Source: Lithodes maja
Lineage: Eukaryota; Arthropoda; Malacostraca; Decapoda; Lithodidae
Assembly: GCA_037953745.1 (NCBI GenBank)
Contig: JBAKBP010013146.1
Location: forward strand, 1-64,000
DNA: 64,000 bases
Reading direction: 5' to 3'
Positions 42,512 to 55,384 of this stretch are shown piece by piece. Under the pieces are notes generated by a model that was not told the origin of the DNA, made no database searches, and saw nothing but the letters and a program-made list of their open reading frames with translations. The translations under genes and the position numbers were made by a program. Within the stretch, counting starts at the first letter, position 1. Each line of letters starts with the position of its first letter.

Positions 42512-45219
42512 ATGGTGGGTTTGGATTCTGACTCAGATGAATTTAGAAATATTCGTCCTATGGAATCTAAAATTGCCCCCTCTGACGCCGACCCCTGCGA
42601 GAAATTGGACTGCCTCAAGGACCCTTCCCCTGCTGCCAACAGTGCCGGAGTTCCCCACTCAGGCATGGCACCCACAGACCTTGGCAAACCTCCTAAGGAT
42701 ACTGTGACGAATTCTCCATCGTCGGGTAGTGAGATCCATCAGGTGATCTCCCCGGCATCAATTCCTATGCACAGTACTGCCTCTGTGATCAATAATAGTG
42801 ATGACAACCCCACAGTCTCGACTTTAACTTCTAAATTACCAGATTATGATTCTAGCCTTAGCCTACCTCTTCATTCCGTTGACAACCTTACTGAAGAACC
42901 TCGCATGCCCTCAGCTGACACCCCTACGGATGCTTCTTGCATCCCTGACCCGTCTGTGACTCCATCTGTTACCATCTTCCCTCCGGATGCAGGATCTCCT
43001 ACCTCAATTAAACCTGCTTCTCTACCTCCACGATCTCAACGGGCCATTAATGCAGGTACAGGAAAAGACCTTGCCGGTATTTCCTCTGCCATTCACACGC
43101 TTCAACCGTTCGTACCTTCGCATAACCGACAAAGGCGTAAACGTAACACGTATACCCCTGCTTCGAAGGACACTTATAACGCTATGTTCAGTCCCCCTGA
43201 TTGGTCACGGTTTTTCATGGTCTCTGGTGAACCTATGGATGATTTCAGTCTATACGATACTCTCGCACAAGATATTGGTGACTTCACCATGCATGCTGTT
43301 GGATCGGCCAAGCGCATGATTGAGGTGAAAACACAGGAGCAATCAGAAGCCTTACAAGCCTACCTCGACACCCCCAACGACAGATACACAGGTAAACCAG
43401 ATGAATACCTGAATCAGTGTACTGGCACGGTTGTGCTCCCTTCCGACTTCGAATTTGCAGATCAGAGCTTTACAGACTCAACCAATCGTATCTTAAAATT
43501 ATTGCAAAAAACTGACCCCATTGTTGTTAAGGTTGACACTTATACTGCTCCTCAGCGTGGAAATCGGCCCCCACTACGCATTGTCAAAATCTATTTTAAG
43601 CGCCATGACCTCCCTATGCATGTCCGTCTTGCAGGTCGCCAACTGCAGGTACGAAGTATGTTAACAAGCCGAGACAATGCACAAATTGCTGGAAGCTTGG
43701 GCATTCAACCCCACGGTGTCGGGCTCTCAATGCTCGTTGCTTAAATTGCGGCTCAGAACAACATGCTCTCAACAATTGTCAAGTCAGTGCGCCCCATTGT
43801 GCAAATTGTGACGGGTCCCACAAAGCCAATGACAGAACATGCCCGCACTTTGCGTTTCATCGTGACGTATTACATTTACAGGCCACAAAATGACTCCCCT
43901 TCCGGTCTGCTGCAGCACAATTAAGGCAGGAAGGTAAATCTCCTCCATATCGACGGTTTGAATCAACTACACCCGCTGACTCCTCTGACCACCAGCGTCC
44001 AGAGCAGCCTCCGGCACCACCTATTAGCCCACAACATTACCCCACCAATGATACCTTCCGTTTAGTTCACCTTAACTCCCCGGACCTATCCACCTCTAAC
44101 AGGTTCGAGGGATTTACTAACTTGACCGATGATACTGAGTTTTGGAACATGACTGCCAAAGAGAACCTCATGGAATGTAACACAGTACCAGATATAGAGA
44201 CTTCTCCCCAATCTCGCTCCACCCAGTCGCAGCCTCGGAAAAAGCGTAAGGTTGCAAGTCCTATCCGGTCATTATCCCGGACCTCGAAACTCGGTTCCAC
44301 CACACAGAAGTGGGTTATGCCTACCCACGATCCGGACTGTGGCTGCCATAACTGCGGCCGATTCTTTCTACTTCAGCACAAGACTTCTACCCGTACAGTA
44401 CTCACCGAACATCTTCACAAATTTCTTTCCAAGCGAGCTCCAGCGGAAGATGCTCAAATTCACCCGACTCCTTGTTATTGTGTCACCCATATTTGTGAAT
44501 CTGATCCTACGCCCAAGGACTTGATGCAGAGATTCCTGAAGGACAATAACCTGTTGGATTCTGACTTGACTAATATAGAGCTATCACAATCCCGATTTGA
44601 TGTTCACCAACCTCCTGTCAATGTGCGTACCACCCTCACCACGCCTGATCCTCCCTGTAACCTTGAGCGACATGTTCCCTTAGCCGCTCCCCACTGCCCA
44701 GATCCCGATGCTCCCAAACCTAGAGACATTCCCCCACAAACTCCTGCTAACCCTACGACACCATCATCTGACAAACCTTCGATAAAGACTCATCATACCC
44801 CGAGCCCCTCACAATCTCCTGTATTGATATGTCACACCAATATCCCACCTGACAAATGTGGATGTCCAATTTGTTTCCGTAATTACATCACACCCCATAT
44901 CTGTGCCACGGATCCCTGCCTCCTTGCTCGGACGCAGGAATTTGTCACCACACATACACTTCCCCCTAACCCTGATGAAGATGTTACCTCCGCTTATCTA
45001 TTTATGGACACTCTGCGCCAAAAACTCCTCCACTGCCCCACCCTTGTTCCTAAACTAGTCACACAATTCACAGCTATTTCTGAAAAATTTACAGACTTTA
45101 CATCTACCCCTTCACCTTCATCCACACAACCCTCTCCACACTCACAACCTTTACCAGACTCTCTTCAAGAGACCTCTATTGTCGATGACTCTGACAATCC
45201 TATTCTTGATGGCATATAA
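42512..45219 (+). pseudogene. LINE G ORF1 (gag-like, CCHC knuckles)
   Basis: Met 42512 opens a Ser/Pro-rich N-terminus, then an RRM-like region (GTVVLPSDFEFADQSF, PLRIVKIYFKRHDLP). A 1-bp loss near 43654 shifts frame. In the next frame are CTNCWKLGHSTPRC and CLNCGSEQHALNNC (both C-x2-C-x4-H-x4-C) and a variant CANCDGSHKANDRTC. A premature TGA stands just after ATK (about 43890). The frame reopens to 45219 with a second Cys-rich domain (CGCHNCGRFF, CGCPICFRNY). Role: RNA chaperone/packaging protein. Two lesions make it inactive as it stands. Confidence 0.8.
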
Positions 45220-48200
45220 CATTTTGCAATGGAATATAAACGGATACCAAACTCGCCTCCGTATGGGAGAATTACAACGATTACTTAATTTATATTCACC
45301 ATTATGCATTGCCTCCAACATGTAGGCAATTTTGTTGTCCCCCCCAGGCATTATACTGTTGCTGCTAGCTCCCCTATAACCCCTTCACATCTCCGAACGG
45401 CCATCCTTGTGCACTATAAGTGCGTATTTGTTCCTGTCACCCTTGACCCCAACCCTTTTCAAACAACTGCCGTCTCCATTTCATTACCAGACCTTCCTTC
45501 CTTGACTGTTTGCTCCTCCTACAATCAACCCTCCTGTCATTACAATACTTCAGACCTTCATCAACTAGTACAACAACTGACCCCACCGTACCTTATTCTG
45601 GGCAACTTTAACGCACACTCTCCCCTTTGGGGCAACCCAAACACAGACATCCCAGGTGATAAAATTGAAAAATATCTCCTTCATTCTACTCTTTGTTGTC
45701 TCAACTTTGACACCCCCACCTACAGATCTGCTACCCACTGTACATTTTCCGCTGTTGATCTTTCCTTTGCCTCGGATGACGCAGCTCCCCTATTTGACTG
45801 GTCAGTTTTACAGGATCGCTTCTCCAGCGACCACTACCCTATACTCCTTAAGTATTTGTGCCCTGCATCCTCCCCTCAAATATCGAGTTATAATCTCTCT
45901 AAAGCCGATTGGACGTCTTATACGCACTCCTCTGCAGACGTTTCGGACTTCTCCCCTACCTCTTCCCCTGCCCACAATTTTGATTATTTTTCGTCCTTCC
46001 TGAACTCCATTGCACGCACTCATATCCCGCTTACCTCCTCGCTGATGCACCCTCGCCAGGTCCCTTGGTGGACGCCCACTCTAGCCCAAATGATAAAATT
46101 CAAGCATCGTGTGGAACGCCTTCTTAAGCGTCTGAGTGTTAGGCAGCGGCGTTTAAAGATTGTTTCCCCCCGGCTTTTTTCCACTAATCGTTACTTTGAC
46201 CTTATAACCATCACTATTGAAAAAATTGCCCTTAAAACGTTCTATAACAAGATCTGTGCAGTTGTCAAACGCAGTATCCTTGACAACAAGATACTTTCAT
46301 GGCGATCATATATCTCGTCCTTCAATTCCCGCACCCCTCTCTCTACTTTATGGAAAAAGTTTCGCAGTATCAACGGACGCACTGTACGGCCTCCACTCTC
46401 TCCACTCAAAGACCCTGCCTCGGACTCGCTTACACATGACCCCCTTGACATCGCTGCCATACATGCCAAACATTTCTGTCACGTCAGCTCAGACCAGTCA
46501 TTGCCTCGTCAATTTCTTCGTTATAAATGTATGGAGGAATCTTGCCCGCTATCTTTTCATAGCGGGAAAACACATGAATATAACACCCCTTTTTCAATTC
46601 CGGAATTGCGACACGCGCTCGACCTGTGTACAGACACTACTCCTGGCCCGGATGGATTCTCGTACGCTCTCATCCGTCACCTTCATCCACGTGCGCTACA
46701 ACATCTTTTACAACTGTACAATCAGTTTTGGATAAGTAACTACTTCCCACCGTCTTGGCGGCATGCTTATACTATACCCGTACCGAAGCCTGGAAAAGAT
46801 CATAGTCTTCCCACAAATTACAGACCGATTGTGCTTACCTCATGCCTCTGCAAATTAATGGAAAAACTGATCAATCCTCGACTTTTACATTACGCTGAGT
46901 CACATGCCCTCCTATCCCCATATCAGAATGGTTCCCGCCCTGGCCGTTCTACACTGCACTCACTTATTCGCCTTGAACACCAAATATGTGATGGGTTCTC
47001 CAAGAACCAACCCACAGTGGTAATATTTTTTGACATTGCTAAGGCTTATGACACAACATGGAGACACAGGATTTTAACACAATTTTACACGATTCTGGCA
47101 TGCGGGGTCCTCTTCCCTGCTTTTTACAACATTTTCTCTCTAACCGTACATTCCAGGTCAAAAATAATGGTCTCCTATCGGACATTATGTCACAAATTAA
47201 TGGAATACCACAAGGATGTGCCCTTAGCAGCTTACTCTTTATTATGGCGATCAATAGTGTCATACGCAGCCTCCCACCTGAAATATCGTATAGCTTGTAT
47301 GTGGACGACTTCGCAATATATTATACTTCTCCCAGTCTGACTCACATACAACGGCGTCTCAACATTGCTCTAAAATCCATCCACTCTTGGGCATCCACTG
47401 CTGGTTTTCAATTTTCTGCTGAAAAGACTAACGCCGTTGTATTCTATAGAAATGTTCGACATTTACGTAACCAGTCCATTACTCTCACCATGGGACATTC
47501 TAATATTCAGATCCTTCCACATACCAGGTTCCTTGGTTTAATCTTTGATACTCACCTCAATTGGAAGAGTCACATTGCCTGCTTAAAGGCACGTTGCCTC
47601 CAGAGAATGAATGTTCTGAAAACAGTCGCACGAGTCCATTGGGGCGCAGATCGCACTACGCTTTTACTGTTCTACAGAGCTACCATCCTCTCAGCCCTAG
47701 ATTATGGTAGCCCTGTCTATGGCACAGCCTCTGCTTCCACATTAGGAACCCTCGACAGCGTACACCATTTGGGCATCCGCATTAGCTCAGGGGCATTCCG
47801 TTCCTCTCGTGTCTCCAATATCCTATGTGAGGCTGGGACCTTACCTCTAGCCTATCACCGTCGATTAGTCCTCATGCGTACGGCTGTTCGCCTCCGTCAT
47901 GACCCAACTCTACTAGAACTATTCCATTCCACAGATAACTATCGTTCAACCATTCCAGTGCCATTCCCACTATTGTCTCGCCAATTGCTCTCCACTTACA
48001 GTATCACCGTTCCTCCCATAACTCCCCCTCCTAGTCACATCACTCCGTGGACCCTAAAACACCCTACAGTTTGCTTTCACTTAGCAGATCAACTTGATGC
48101 CCAAGCCCCATCTCAACGTCGACATCTCGCTTTACAACATCTTGATGATCACATCCCGGCTGTTTTCATTTACACCGATGGCTCGAAAACTGCGGATGCC

Positions 48201-48986
48201 GTGGGTTGCGCTGCAGTCTCAGACCATGGCTTGTCTCAAAGTACCTTACACCATCACTCCACGGTTTTCACTGCTGAATTATGGGCTATTCAAGGTGCTT
48301 TAAGCACCATCTCTTCATTGTCGAGGAACTCTCCACGGGTCGTTATCTGTAGTGACTCAAAGAGTGCACTGCAAGCCTTATGCGTATTTGCCCCCAAGGA
48401 CCCATTGGTCAAGACTATCATCCACACAATACACAAATTACAGTGCGCTAATCGTTCCATCACACTGTGCTGGATCCCCGCGCATGTAGGAATTCCCGGG
48501 AATGAGCGTGCAGACTTCCTCGCTAAGCAAGCGTGTCATGGTACACCCTCTACTACTTTGCTGCGTTCGGAGGATATGCTCCCTGTCCTCCGTCGCCATG
48601 TTTATGACGCTTGGCGAGTTGAGTGGAGAGCGCAACCATTAACTGGCCACCTTCGCTCCATTAAGGATGACATACACTTGTGGCCCTCTTCAATTAATGG
48701 TTCACGTGCAGACCAAACCCTGTTAACTAGATTACGTTTAGGCCACACACGCCTCACACATGGTTACCTGATGTCCACCCCTCGTGGTCCACCACCTGCA
48801 TGCCAACATTGCCATACATCATTGACTGTTTTTCACTTTCTTTGTATTTGTCCCGTCTATGCATCTGAAAGACGGAGATTCTTGCTGAACACCTCATTAC
48901 ATGGCATCCTCTCTGACTCGGCCTCTTTCAATTTCACCCCTATTCGTCACTTCCTGAGAGCGATAAATTTATACAATGACATATAA
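45209..48986 (+). pseudogene. LINE G ORF2: endonuclease, RT, RNase H
   Basis: The ATG at 45209 overlaps the ORF1 stop (ATGGCATATAA), suggesting termination-reinitiation. ILQWNINGYQ begins the endonuclease; a frameshift near 45303-45322 follows, then YLILGNFNAHSPLWG and SSDHYPI. RT: FFDIAKAYDTTW, a second frameshift near 47080, GIPQGCALSSLLF and YVDDFAIYY. RNase H: YTDGSKTADAV, AELWAIQGAL, CSDSKSALQAL and IPAHVGIPGNERADFLAKQA, all four acidic positions and the His kept. The end has CQHCHTSLTVFHFLCIC. Only a few lesions, so the copy is fairly young. Confidence 0.85.
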
Positions 48987-49097
48987 CTACTGACACATAC
49001 GTGACTTTAAACTCTGTACCACCTCCTCCACCACTAGCCTTGAGAGGGCCTAGGCCCAGTGGGCTAGTATAAAATAAAAGCATCATCAACAACAACA

Positions 49098-52000
49098 TCT
49101 CGTTGCTCCGAGAACACCGTTTTTGTTTACCGAGTTTTAGTCAGGATGGCTAAAATAGGTAAGTTACCCCGACGAGTTTGGTCGCTTGAGGGCTCATCAG
49201 AAACTGCGTTTTCTATGGTCGAGCCTGGGATCAGGCTTCCTGGGTTATTCCCGTCGAGGGGGGCTCCACACAGTTATCTAGGTGATCATGCTGACACCTG
49301 TTGGACATGGTTTTCTCTGCTTTTCAAAGCCATTGAAACAATGCTGTCTGTTTGTTTGGTCTTTCCCTCCCGGCGACCTTTTTACAAAGAGCTCTGGGGC
49401 AGGTATAATTGGTTTGACATTGCATATAAAACCCGGCGGTTGTACCTTCGGGTGGTTATATTAACGGATTTGCGATTCGCGATAATTTGCCAAACATTTG
49501 ATTGATACAATAGGGTATCACGGCCTTCAAGACGGCGATCTATGAGGGCTTCTGGGAGAAGCCGGATTAGAGATTAAGATAGGCTTAGACTTTGACTTTT
49601 TATGGGATAAAAAGATGCTTGAATCTTACTAGCCAATATAAAACTATGCTGTTGTTGTATTTCCTCCCCGGCGATCTTTTACAAAGAAGTGGGGATAGGA
49701 ACAATTGGGGTTAACTTTTAAACTCTAAATCACCCGGCGGGTGCAACCTGGAAGGGTGGGATGACCGAATTTGCAAAATTCAGTTTAGTTGACCAGACAA
49801 TTGAGGGATGCATTGTGTATCGCCTCCTTCAACATACGGCGCTTTAGGGCACAATTGGGGTTAACGTTTTTTAAACTAATATTCACACCCGGCGGGTGCT
49901 CCTTGGAAGGGTGGGAATAACAAATTTACAATTCAGTTAGTTAACCAGACAATTGAGGGATACGTTTTGTATCGCCGCCTTCAACATACGGCGATCTAAA
50001 AAGATACGTCGGGAGAAGTTAGATCTCGTATATTTGTCAGGCTTCCCAGTTTTTCATCTACGAGATAATTCGGGGCCGGCGTCTTTTTTAGTTTTTTTTT
50101 TTCCAAAATTGAATCTTGAAACAAACACCACCGGAAAGACTTAATCTGTTATAAACGCCATGCTGGTCTTTATATATTATGTCAGAGGGTATTCATAAAT
50201 CTTTTGGACAAATTAAGATATTCTGATATCTTTTACAGTACTTAGGAAACCCCACCGCGTAGCGAGCTGTAGTCGTTGAGTATTACGTCTCGTTACCCGG
50301 CGGGTTATTTAATACTTGTGTGCGAACATGATTGGGTTAACCTTATGAGCATTAATTCCTGGATTTTTTTTTTTTTCCAGAGCTGGGTCCCGGTGGGTCT
50401 ATGCAGAACCTGGAGTAAGTTTCCCACCAGTCTCTGTCATGGCTACCTTTGCCCCGGTTTTTGCTTTATGCATTACGCCCTCCTGTTCAGGTATCCCTAT
50501 TTTTGCGCACACCCTTTGTATAAAATGTGTTAAAATGTCTCGTTTGGTGTGGGTTACCTCACCGGCGTTTTTCTCGTTGCTCCGAGAACACCGTTTTTGT
50601 TTACCGAGTTTTAGTCAGGATGGCTAAAATAGGTAAGTTACCCCGACGAGTTTGGTCGCTTGAGGGCTCATCTGAAACTGCGTTTTCTGTGGTCGAGCCT
50701 GGGATCAGGCTTCCTGTGTTATTCATTGCTTTATGCATTACGCCCTCCTGTAATGTCTCGTTTAGTGTGGGTTACCTTTCCGGCGTTTTTCTCGTTGCTC
50801 CGAGAACACCCTTTTTTGTTTACCGAGTTTTAGTCAGGATGGCTAAAATAGGTAAGTTACCCCGACGAGTTTGGTCGCTTGAAGGCTCATCAGAAACTGT
50901 GTTTTCTATGGTCGAGCCTGGGATCAGGCTTCCTGGGTTATTCCCGTCGAGGGGGGCTCCACACAGTTATCTAGGTGATCATGCTGACACCTGTTGGACA
51001 TGGTTTTCTCTGCTTTTCAAAGCCATTGAAACAAGGCTGTCTGTTTGTTTGGTCTTTCCCTCCCGGCGACCTTTTTACAAAGAGGTCTGGGGCAGGTATA
51101 ATTGGTTTGACATTGCATATAAAACCCGGCGGTTGTACCTTCGGGTGGTTATATTAACGGATTTGCGATTCGCGATAATTTGCCAAACAATTGATTGATA
51201 CAATAGGGTATCACAGCCTTCAAGACGGCGATCTATGAGGGCTTCTGGGAGAAGCCGGATTAGAGTTTAAGATAGGCTTAGACTTTTTATGGGATAAAAA
51301 GATGCTTGAATCTTACTAGTGTTTCAAGTGTAAAGGGATACTTGAAAGACTTCATCTTTAATATAGATATGCTTCATCTTTATGAGGATTCAGAAGTTAT
51401 GCTTAATTCTTTTGGACAGGTAAAAGATATGCTGAAATCTTTAATAAGCCATTGAAACAATGCTGTTTGTTTGTTTAGTCTTTCCCTCCCGGCGACCTTT
51501 TTACAAAGAGGTCTGGGGCAGGTACAATTGGTTTGACATTGCATATAAAACCCGGCGGTTGTACCTTCGGGTGGTTATATTAACTGATTTGCAATTCGCG
51601 ATAATTTGCCAAACAATTGATTGATACAATAGGGTATCACGACCTTCAAGACGGCGATCTATGAGGGCTTCTGGGAGAAGCCGGATTAGAGATTAAGATA
51701 GGCTTAGACTTTTTATGGGATAAAAAGATGTCGGAATCTTACTAGTGTTTCAAGTGTATAGGGATACTTGAAAGACTTCAAAAGTAGTGGTGGAGTGCTA
51801 CGGTTCGTTGACCGGCGGTTTTGTGGCACATATTTTGTACCATTTTTTGGGTGTAACCCTATGAGTATTAATCCCCGGAAATTTCTCTTTCCAGGGCGGA
51901 GTACCGGTGTTGCACCAGGTGACCAGGTAGTTCCCGGGGGCGGGGTAGTTTTCCCCCAGTCTCTGTCGTGTCGGCACTTGAACCTCTCATTGCTGTATGT

Positions 52001-52250
52001 TCAACGCCGTTAAGCTCAGGTATCCCTATCTTATTTTTGTTTGTTAATGAAATAATTTAATAGCTGAATCATAATAAACATATATATTTTCTATGATTAT
52101 ATTATGATAATATTGTGTTTATTTATAGTAATTTATTTTAATACAATTAAATATATATTAAATTAATTAGTATACTTTATGATTTTGCTCACCAGCTCTG
52201 CTTTCAATGTGTTAATGAGCTATGGGAGCTTTTAATTATCATAAACCTTT
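49098..52250 (+). repeat. DIRS A-plus leader, tandemly expanded blocks
   Basis: Contains a 219-bp unit at 50615 and 50834 and part of one at 49144. A longer unit containing AAGCCATTGAAACAATGCTG occurs at about 49327, 51013 and 51447. A second gag start lies at 50439 and a divergent third near 51960. AGGTAAGT-like donors follow each AGGATGGCTAAAAT (49163, 50631, 50850). An AT-rich 200-bp stretch (52040-52200) precedes the gag remnant. No intact gene. Confidence 0.65.
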
Positions 52251-52259
52251 ACGGGACTC

Positions 52260-53120
52260 TGACGAGGGCTCCCATTCAGAGAGTATACCGAGCTCGCAAG
52301 CGAGGGACAGCCACAGCCAAGGTGTATGGCGATACTCACAGTCCTGGCAGGACAGCACACATTTGTGACTCAACTAGTGCTGACGTCCACCGGGATGCCG
52401 ATGTACCATCTTCTATCCCAGTTTTAACATGGAAACATGTGGAGGTCCCGGCTTCGGCGGGATCTGCCCATGATAGGCCAGACTTAACGGATGAAGAACA
52501 ACGATCTCTGGTCTCAGAGATGGAGGTTGAAGAGTCCAGTCACCTTCTGGGCGACTCTCAGGGTACTGTAGAATCTCCACGGAGTTCGTCATCGGCTAGG
52601 TATGTACCGGCAGAAGAGATTGATGGACTACTATTGAATGCACTTAATAGGTTCTTTGGCCCTACGCCGGAAACTCCTTTTGATACGGGAGATCCCGCGA
52701 TGTCGACGATTGTGCGACCTCTGGCTACATCCTTTGCTTTAGCTAAAATACCTAACCATCCTCTTGTGTCAGATCCAATTTCCAATGTGCCAGGCACAGC
52801 AGCTCTCACTACTTCCACTGTGCGAGTCTTATCAGACATATCTCCCCCTCCTTTAGACAAGGCGCCAGTTAAAAAAACAGGAGCTATGCCTCTTTTATAC
52901 GGGCCGGATGAGTCAGGGGTAGCAATGTTACGGAAATGTTTTGGATGTTCATATTAAGGACATTCCAGGTTCTTATAACCATGACTTATTCTTCCCACCA
53001 AATCCCTCCAGAACGCCATTCTTGGTTCTCTCTTCAGGTTTTTGGTGCCGGCGGAGTCCCCTCTGCTTGGCTGCCACCCCCCACAATTGGCAACCTAGAA
53101 ACCTCGCGGACTTGTTCATT
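52260..53120 (+). pseudogene. DIRS A-plus gag remnant
   Basis: The frame 52322-52920 matches the minus-copy gag in order: ADVHRDADVPSSIPVLTW, EEIDGLLLNALNRFF, TSTVRVLSDISPPPLDKAPV and AMPLLYGPDES. A frameshift near 52925 is followed by NVLDVHIKDIPGSYNHD and HSWFSLQVFGAGGVPSA. The stretch between these two blocks is shorter than in the minus copy. The gag C-terminus, RT and RNase H are missing; sequence passes directly into recombinase near 53130. Confidence 0.75.
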
Positions 53121-53149
53121 ATGGACATTCAGGAGGCCAAGTGGCTAGC

Positions 53150-54010
53150 ACCATATGGTAGCGACGTGACCAAGATATTCACGAATCAATATACCCAGTC
53201 TACAAAGCGACAGTTTCAATCGCATTGGCAAGCTTTTACGTCTCGGATTCTTAGAACAAAAACAAACTGTGCCCTCGGTGGTGTTGGTTGTTAATTATTT
53301 AATTTATCTGTTCATGCAGAAACATTTATCTGAAAGTGATTTATGTGGGCAGGTTTTAAACTCCGCCCACCTCCCCGTCAGCTCAGGCCTCCATGGTCTC
53401 TGGACAAAGCATCGTCGTTATTCTCGTTCCCGTATGTACTAAAGACTGCAGATTTTACAAAAGGGCAGTATTCCTTATGGCTTTGGCTACCGGGAACACA
53501 GTATCTGAGCTGGCGGCGATGAGCAACGCACCTAATTGCCTCAGGTTTGATAGGCTTCATGAGGGTATTCACATTGCACCTTCCCCAGGATTCATAGCCA
53601 AGATTGAGCACAGTGAACACGTGTTTTCAGAGTTCACGGTGCCGGCGTTAAAAAGGGGAAAGGTGCACCATCTTTTTTGCCCAGTGCAAGCTCTAACCAA
53701 ATATTTAAAAGTGGCACCTCTAAATCACCAGGGTGCTTTATGGGTCGCAAGTCCGGGTGAATGCTTGATGGAGCGTACACTGGCTTCTCTCTTGGTCGAG
53801 GACTTTAAAGAGAGGAATCCCGGCGTTGTGGGTAAGACCCACGATTTACGCAAGGGGACAGCCTCTTTACGTTTCCTTAATAATCTTTCGGTGGAAGTTA
53901 TTAAGTCCACACAGTTGTGGGCCTCTAATCAGGAGTTTTTGCCTCGATTCCTTTCAGTAGCTCTGGACAAACATTCCTTGCCATGTATAGCTTTACGGCA
54001 GAGGGTCTAG
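53150..54010 (+). pseudogene. DIRS A-plus tyrosine recombinase
   Basis: An N-terminal SAM-like part reads VTKIFTNQYTQSTKRQFQSH and, after a frameshift near 53265, PSVVLVVNYLIYLFMQKHLS. The core from 53393 has AVFLMALATGNTVSELAAM, where the position expected to be the first catalytic Arg is Thr. It is followed by CPVQALTKYLKVAP, HDLRKGTASLRF (H-x-x-R kept) and EFLPRFLSVALD, where the minus copy has the Tyr (FLTRYLSV) and this one Phe. Two catalytic residues and the frame are lost. It ends at RQRV like the minus copy. Confidence 0.8.
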
Positions 54011-54395
54011 GTGGCCCTTTTAGTCACGTTTTGTTTAATTTCAAGAAAAAGGGGGGGGAGGGTGCAGTCAGTGTGACATAGGACACCCTAGACCCCTCCG
54101 GAGTATGTGTTCGGAACATACGAGCTGTGATACTGGTTGTAGGCATTGTATTATAAAATTTCTCTGTAGTATTCATTGCAGGAAATTGTGCTAAAGGCCA
54201 ATAATAGTGTTACAACAATTCTTGTTGTAAGTACCTTTGGCTGTGAAGCAATAGATTTTTGAGAAATCTCGGTAGTTGCAACTACGACTTTTACTTTTGA
54301 AGTAATTACTTCTGCATAAGTACACGAGTTCAGTACTTCTATGAATGTACAAGAATTAATTTATGTTTGGTTATATTTTTAGGAATATATCCACT

Positions 54396-54431
<36 letters not shown>

Positions 54432-55195
54432 CTATATTCCAACTACTCCCTCTCGGGCATAGGCTGAGAGCCTGTACATTCCACCGCTCAACACGGTGAA
54501 GCCCGTGAGGTCTTGTTCCAGTCTGGGGAGTGAGACATGTGAAGCATCTATCATGGCTCGAAGCAGCTCCATCTCTGAAGCGGCTGGTTGCTTCGTTCAA
54601 GTGCTTCACCGTCTCACCCTCCAGACTCAGACCCTCACTCTCAGAACGCCACCTATTGAGCAGTGAACTCACTAGGCATTGTCCCCCTGTAACATATTTT
54701 GAATATGGGAATATTCATACAGTGTTATTTAATCAGGGAACAATGAGGGTATATTTTTGGCATTTCGGTGGGCTTTGTGGTAATGCACTGATACTAGGTA
54801 CAGCACAAATTCAATCCCAATAATATCTTCCCATTGACATATCGGGATTTGAACCCGGGTCCATTGGATTACCAATCCAGTGGCATGACCACTCCACCAC
54901 ACCTGGGGTTTATATGTGCACATGTAAACTTATAAGTTTTTAGTTTTCACCACTTACTTTAAGTGGGGTGCCTTCTTAACTAGCAGATCTGTGCACAGAG
55001 TCAACCCTTTTTCAAGCAGGCTTCTTTGAAGCACGCTCCTGCTTGTACCCCTTTTTGAAGATTTAGGCTGTATAAAGTTTATGCACCCGAATATCTCTTT
55101 TTTACAAAAGTAAGAATACTATGTGGTTGTTTGATTATCTGCTTTTCTAGAGTTATGATATGATTACGAATGTCCCCCTCCAGTCTTAGAAATCA
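54011..55195 (+). other. DIRS A-plus 3' untranslated region
   Basis: Matches 5736-6418 in reverse. No gene. A SINE (54400-54905) is inserted between CCACTAGTT and GGGTTTATATG, which are nearly adjacent in the minus copy (6030-6045). Confidence 0.65.
54400..54905 (-). mobile_element. tRNA-derived SINE with long poly(A)
   Basis: Reading minus from 54905: A-box region TGGTGGAGTGGTCATGCC, B-box GGTTCAAATCC, then about 380 bp of body containing GAGACGGTGAAGCACTTGAA, ending in a run of about 30 A (54400-54431 as T). The empty site is present in DIRS A-minus. The tRNA-like head has a GGT anticodon position but imperfect stems, so it is a SINE, not a tRNA gene. Confidence 0.8.
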
Positions 55196-55330
55196 GGCAT
55201 GTTCGTCAATGATGGAGGGGCCACTAATAAATTATAGGTTTGACTCCTGTATGGAGATAAAGAAAACCTAATATTTAGTAGTGGCCCCGTAATCATTGAC
55301 GACTGGGGCCCTCCCGACCATCCCCTTCCC
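55196..55330. repeat. DIRS A-plus internal complementary region
   Basis: The first half (to about 55230) is the complement of the left terminus at 38705. The second half (55235-55310, TATAGGTTTGACTCC to GGCCCCGTAATC) is the complement of the right extension at 55655-55727. Confidence 0.85.
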
Positions 55331-55384
55331 ATTCGTTGATGTATTAAGGATTTTGGTTTACTTGATATGTCAGTGAAGGAAGTA

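Larger units (their letters stand above)
42068..49097 (+). mobile_element. LINE G: full-length RNase H-bearing non-LTR retrotransposon
   Basis: The 7030-bp insertion is flanked by a perfect 13-bp duplication TCTCGTTGCTCCG (42055-42067 and 49098-49110). It has a 440-bp 5' UTR, gag-like ORF1 (42512-45219), ORF2 (45209-48986) and a 3' end with ATAAAAGCATCATCAACAAC. The tail-adjacent target duplication and full length show one complete target-primed insertion event. Affinity to the I-group is inferred from the RNase H and three-knuckle ORF1. Confidence 0.9.

Noticed and set aside
54840..54905. tRNA gene (Thr-like anticodon GGT on minus strand)
   Set aside because: Stems are imperfect and the sequence continues into a 380-bp body with poly(A), so it is a SINE head inserted in DIRS A.
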